This document shows positions 14,510 through 16,941 of a DNA stretch of 16,941 bases, in pieces. Each line of letters opens with the position of its first letter. Position 1 is the stretch's first letter. The notes under the pieces are model-generated. The model worked only from the letters and a program-made list of their open reading frames with translations. It had not been told where the DNA came from and did no database searches. Origin of the DNA: JBBDIM01 sp040880405 (GTDB lineage: Bacteria > Planctomycetota > Planctomycetia > Pirellulales > Pirellulaceae); NCBI GenBank assembly GCA_040880405.1, contig JBBDIM010000153.1:1-16941 (forward strand). The letters run 5' to 3'. Made by a program: the position numbers and the translations under genes.

Positions 14510-14721
14510 CTACTCCCTGCGGATCATCGTGACCGGGTCGGTGGCATCGCGGGAAATGCCAAGTTTGACCCGGTAATTCGAGTTTCCAAACGTACTGGAC
14601 TGGAATATTTCTGGACGGAAATATTTCTGGACGGGAACATTTGGAGCGGCGGCGACTCGCGCTTTGACACCGGTGTTGTCGGCCCTGGTGGCCAACAGGG
14701 TGTCAGGCGAAAGCCCGGAGC
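14510..14721 (-). other. Possible gene remnant upstream of flgM
   Basis: A minus-strand frame without an ATG runs toward flgM (SPDTLLATRADNTGVKARVA in its first part) and stops at 14510 within the flgM ribosome binding site, an arrangement expected of a translationally coupled upstream gene. Inside it is a 16-bp direct repeat (14601-14616, 14617-14632, and a partial third copy to 14644). Because 16 is not a multiple of three, the duplication would have shifted any original frame. I do not recognise the peptide. Decayed gene end or chance open frame are both possible. Confidence 0.3.
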
Positions 14722-15557
14722 TCTCAAGTATAGGTTATTGGCTTCTGAATGTTGCCGCATTCCCTGTCAGGCCAGCGATCCGTGCGAAGCAAGTGACTTC
14801 ACGGCAGAGAGTCATGGAAGCACTTGTTTCATCGACATGCTAGCATCGGTTTTGCAACCGAAATGGAAGCGGTCTCGTTGTAGCAATCCTTTGCACGGTG
14901 ACGAAGTCACATGGCTTGGATGGCTGGGAAATATGTTTCGTTTTCACCACCTGGGCGGTTTTCGGGTTGCCTGCGGGCAACGCGTAGTTGTCAAAGGCAA
15001 CGCCTTCGAGCAGCACCCTCAGCCATCAGGCCGATTATAACTCTTCTGACGATCTTACGCGGTTGGCTCCGGTTTGGTTTACCGGGCAGCTCTAATTTTG
15101 TTGCCAGCCTAGTCGTCAGACCGAGGGGAGTGGAATTTAGGGGGTTTTGCTCCCTGTCTCAATCCCAATCCCGGCCATGAGGGGCCAATCCTTGAGCGTT
15201 TCCCTGGAAAATAGTTGTTTTCGTCTCGCCACGATCCCGCGGCGAAAACTTAGGTGCAATAATTCTCAATACTCATCGAGAACCCTGGCCCCCACTTGCG
15301 GCCTACCGCAAGGCTGACAACGTGCAGTACTGCTAGCAATGCGCCATCCCACCCCTTTAACCGTGCGATTGCGTGGCGATCTATGACTTTTATTGGAGAA
15401 ATGGGTCTTTGGCGGCTAACCACGGTTCTCCTGAACAGGGACAATTTCGTACAATTGGGATGTTAGAGCGAACCACGAACGTGCGGTTCTCGTCTAAGCC
15501 TTTACAGAGGGGCCTGAAGCAGCGAAGGATCGTTGTCACCAGCTACAGGGATTCGTA
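14722..15557. other. About 0.8 kb without a convincing gene
   Basis: Short open frames on both strands lack ribosome binding sites and recognisable motifs. Small hairpins are present: gtgac-gaa-gtcac (14898-14910), gttgcc-tgcg-ggcaac (14966-14981), gttgtc-aaa-ggcaac (14987-15001), and gttttcg/cgaaaac (15217-15223, 15243-15249). The region may be gene debris plus REP-like elements. Confidence 0.5.
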
Positions 15558-15581
15558 GCGAACTTTCCCAAGGGAGTTCGC
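15558..15581 (+). promoter_or_regulatory. Hairpin sequestering a ribosome binding site
   Basis: gcgaactttc (15558-15567) and gggagttcgc (15572-15581) pair over 10 bp, with two G-U pairs in RNA and a 4-nt loop. The right arm contains AGGGAG, the ribosome binding site of the gene starting at 15585. When folded, the site would be hidden, which suggests translational control of that gene. Confidence 0.5.
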
Positions 15582-15584
15582 CTT

Positions 15585-15785
15585 ATGAACGAGTCACTAT
15601 TTGAAACGATGCACCTCAAACTTGAGGATGCGAGGGACCAGACGAAAATCTGGGTAGGGCTCGCCCCCTATATGCAGTTCTCTGACTGGATGGACGAGCG
15701 GCTAGAGTCGCTCGGCGAAGAATACCAGTCTTACGAGACGCACAATTCGACGAATCCATACCGCGGGCGAAAGACGCTCGTGTAA
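15585..15785 (+). CDS. Small hypothetical protein
   Basis: A 66-residue acidic protein starting MNESLFETMHLKLEDARDQT, then WVGLAPYMQFSDWMDERLES. I do not recognise the family. The start is supported by AGGGAG about 9 nt upstream, held in a hairpin (15558-15581). Composition is that of a soluble helical protein, with two tryptophans and no signal peptide or membrane segment. Codon choice (mostly G/C-ending with some variety) fits a real gene. It is followed after 83 bp by the L7/L12-like gene on the same strand, which has its own promoter-like sequence, so the two need not form an operon. Confidence 0.55.
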   Translation: MNESLFETMHLKLEDARDQTKIWVGLAPYMQFSDWMDERLESLGEEYQSYETHNSTNPYRGRKTLV

Positions 15786-15792
15786 TTACTGA

Positions 15793-15822
15793 TTGAAAAC
15801 CAGGCCCGGCCTCCGATATGCT
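15793..15822 (+). promoter_or_regulatory. Candidate promoter of the L7/L12-like gene
   Basis: TTGAAA (15793-15798), an 18-nt spacer and TATGCT (15817-15822) fit a sigma70-type promoter. It overlaps the first possible ATG (15818), which supports the later start at 15869. Confidence 0.5.
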
Positions 15823-15868
15823 TAGGGGTGACGTTCTTACCACGCTACCCCTGCATTTGAACCAGCGC

Positions 15869-16126
15869 ATGTCCGAGCCGAGTGATCAATTCGCCCATCT
15901 GAAAGATCTTCTGCGGCAAAGCCGAAAGATCGAGGCGATCCGCGTCCTCCGCAACGAAACAGGTCTCGGCCTGAAAGAGGCGAAGGAGAAGGTCGAAGAG
16001 CTGGAAGCGGGAATGGTCGCCTCCGGCGAACTGGAACCGGTTCGGGGTGGCTGTGCGATCGGGATGTTTTTGCTGATGTTCGCCACAGTTGCCGCGGCGA
16101 CCCACATTTTGCTGCATGGTGGGTAA
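15869..16126 (+). CDS. Membrane-anchored protein with L7/L12 C-terminal-like domain
   Basis: An 85-residue protein. Residues 18-47 (SRKIEAIRVLRNETGLGLKE, then AKEKVEEL) match the helix-turn-helix of the ribosomal protein bL12 C-terminal domain, the part that contacts translation factors. Unlike bL12 it has no N-terminal dimerisation or ribosome-binding part. Instead it ends in a single membrane segment (about residues 62-83, CAIGMFLLMFATVAAATHIL), probably leaving the L12-like domain in the cytoplasm. Proteins with this stand-alone domain occur in several bacteria; their job is unknown. An ATG at 15818 would add 17 residues, but it overlaps a candidate promoter and adds nothing conserved. A 7-bp hairpin with a GGGA loop (16143-16160) follows the stop and may terminate the transcript. 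Confidence 0.75.
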   Translation: MSEPSDQFAHLKDLLRQSRKIEAIRVLRNETGLGLKEAKEKVEELEAGMVASGELEPVRGGCAIGMFLLMFATVAAATHILLHGG

Positions 16127-16142
16127 CGTCGAACGAACATCT

Positions 16143-16160
16143 GCCGACGGGGACGTCGGC
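16143..16160 (+). terminator. Hairpin after the L7/L12-like gene
   Basis: gccgacg (16143-16149), loop ggga, cgtcggc (16154-16160), 17 nt after the stop codon. There is no T-run, so this is a stem-stabilised 3' end or a weak terminator. Confidence 0.35.
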
Positions 16161-16297
16161 GATCCCAGGGGTGCGGCGTCACCGCCAGCGGAAAGTTTCC
16201 AGCAGCTTCCTAGCATTAGCGTGGATAAAGGCCGCCAGGCCGTCATAGACCAAGGGTGCGTGGGCTCGAATCGCGAGCGCAGGATACCCTCTTTTCC

Positions 16298-16386
16298 TGA
16301 GTCCCAACGGGACGTCTCACGCCAGCCCAGGACGAAGTCCTGGGTAAAAGTTTAAGAAAAAACCGAGAGTCCTGAAGGGACGACTC
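16298..16386. repeat. REP-like hairpin module, left side of transposase
   Basis: Three small hairpins: gagtccc-aac-gggac (16299-16315), cccaggac-gaa-gtcctggg (16326-16344) and gagtcc-tgaag-ggac-g-actc (16367-16386). The last two recur in the same outside-to-inside order on the other side of the transposase gene. Structured, short-stemmed and clustered, they resemble the REP sequences associated with REP-type tyrosine transposases. Confidence 0.75.
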
Positions 16387-16394
16387 AACTTCTT

Positions 16395-16847
16395 TTAATC
16401 CCAAACATACTGTTCGTCATATTCAACTTTGTGTCGTTCAAGGAATCGCCGGAACTCTTCCTGAAACGATTTGTGACGGTGATGCTCTTGTTGATTCGCG
16501 ATGTATCGGCGGACAGACTCAACTTTTGATTGGGAGACGGCAAACGCACCATAACCCGCTTGCCACGCAAACTGTTGGAACTCCGCACCAAATTGTTTGA
16601 TCCATTGCGAAGAGGTTTCCTTGACACCTTTCACCGCCCCACTGACAGTCGTCATTCTCCCGAGATCAAACAACAAATGGATATGATCTTCGACCGAATT
16701 GATGAGCACCGGAGCACATCCGAGGTCCTTGAGAATGGTACCCATGTATTTGTGAAGAGGATCGCGGACCATGTCCGAAATGAATCGTTCACGATGCTTG
16801 GTGCTGAAAATCAGATGGATATGGATTCGGGCGTGAGATTGTGGCAT
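16395..16847 (-). CDS. tnpA: IS200-type Y1 (REP-associated) transposase
   Basis: A 150-residue single-domain HUH transposase. The histidine pair is in SVEDHIHLLF (His55, His57) and the nucleophile is Tyr115 in SVRRYIANQQEHH. The N-terminus MPQSHARIHIHLIFSTKHRE is the typical opening of this subgroup. All catalytic residues are present and the length is normal, so the protein may be active. I chose the ATG at 16847; the 15 codons before it translate the flanking hairpin (KWSPEGAIQA) and are not part of the protein. No accessory tnpB follows. The mirrored hairpins on both sides (16326-16386, 16859-16913) suggest that the enzyme acts on these REP-like sequences, as TnpA-REP proteins do. Y1 enzymes cut single-stranded hairpin substrates. 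Confidence 0.9.
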   Translation of the reverse strand: MPQSHARIHIHLIFSTKHRERFISDMVRDPLHKYMGTILKDLGCAPVLINSVEDHIHLLFDLGRMTTVSGAVKGVKETSSQWIKQFGAEFQQFAWQAGYGAFAVSQSKVESVRRYIANQQEHHRHKSFQEEFRRFLERHKVEYDEQYVWD

Positions 16848-16858
16848 GGCTTGAATCG

Positions 16859-16913
16859 CCCCTTCAGGGCTCCATTTCTTATATTTACCCAAACCCAGGA
16901 CTTCGTCCTTTTC
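16859..16913. repeat. REP-like hairpin module, right side of transposase
   Basis: cgccccttcagggct (from 16859) and cccaggacttcgtcctt (16894-16911) are the reverse-strand counterparts of the hairpins at 16367-16386 and 16326-16344. The order from outside to inside is the same on both flanks, so the gene is bracketed by inverted copies of a two-hairpin module. Confidence 0.75.
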
Positions 16914-16941
16914 TAAGCAGTGTCAAGGGTCAAAACGCTAG

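Noticed and set aside
16258..16282. tRNA-like motif gctcgaatcgcgagc
   Set aside because: It forms a small hairpin, but no cloverleaf can be built around it: no acceptor stem and no anticodon arm at the right distance.

Overview
The window reads as chromosome of a planctomycete, most likely from the Pirellulales. The evidence is a DUF1559 prepilin-like protein paired with a small lipoprotein, a secreted DUF1080 protein, a PutA fusion without a DNA-binding domain, and intergenic DNA crowded with several families of palindromic repeats. This assignment is inferred from gene content, not from a marker gene.

Layout, left to right. (1) 1-52 is a pure C run, then repeat DNA. (2) 273-1856, minus strand: a lipoprotein with a carboxypeptidase-regulatory-like fold downstream of a DUF1559 protein. 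(3) 1857-2960: mostly non-coding, with a long hairpin repeat, a broken Phd-type antitoxin and three families of palindromic repeats. (4) 2961-6667, minus: bifunctional proline dehydrogenase/P5C dehydrogenase and, upstream, a small LMW-phosphatase-like protein. (5) 6851-9700: an accessory stretch with a small gene whose 3' end has run into inverted repeats, a DUF3800 protein, two near-copies of an orphan HicB-like antitoxin, and a 69-residue protein between them. (6) 9819-11498, minus: IlvD. (7) 11704-12347, plus: a DUF433/DUF5615 toxin-antitoxin pair, followed by a secreted DUF1080 protein (12465-13091). (8) 13121-14225: a Fur regulator between two direct copies of a roughly 100-bp composite hairpin repeat, then FlgM with its own terminator. 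(9) 14513-15584: about 1 kb without a convincing gene. (10) 15585-16126: a small hypothetical protein behind a hairpin that hides its ribosome binding site, and a membrane-anchored L7/L12-like protein. (11) 16298-16920: an IS200-type Y1 transposase flanked on both sides by mirrored REP-like hairpin modules.

The metabolic and regulatory genes (putA, ilvD, fur, flgM) are isolated single genes and do not form a shared pathway here. Between them lie toxin-antitoxin parts, mostly without partners, and repeat arrays. I see no clear new multi-gene system. The strongest unusual signals are structural: the transposase with its mirrored hairpins, hairpin repeats with compensatory base changes around fur, the partially homogenised duplicate hicB-like genes, and the hairpin over a ribosome binding site at 15558-15581.
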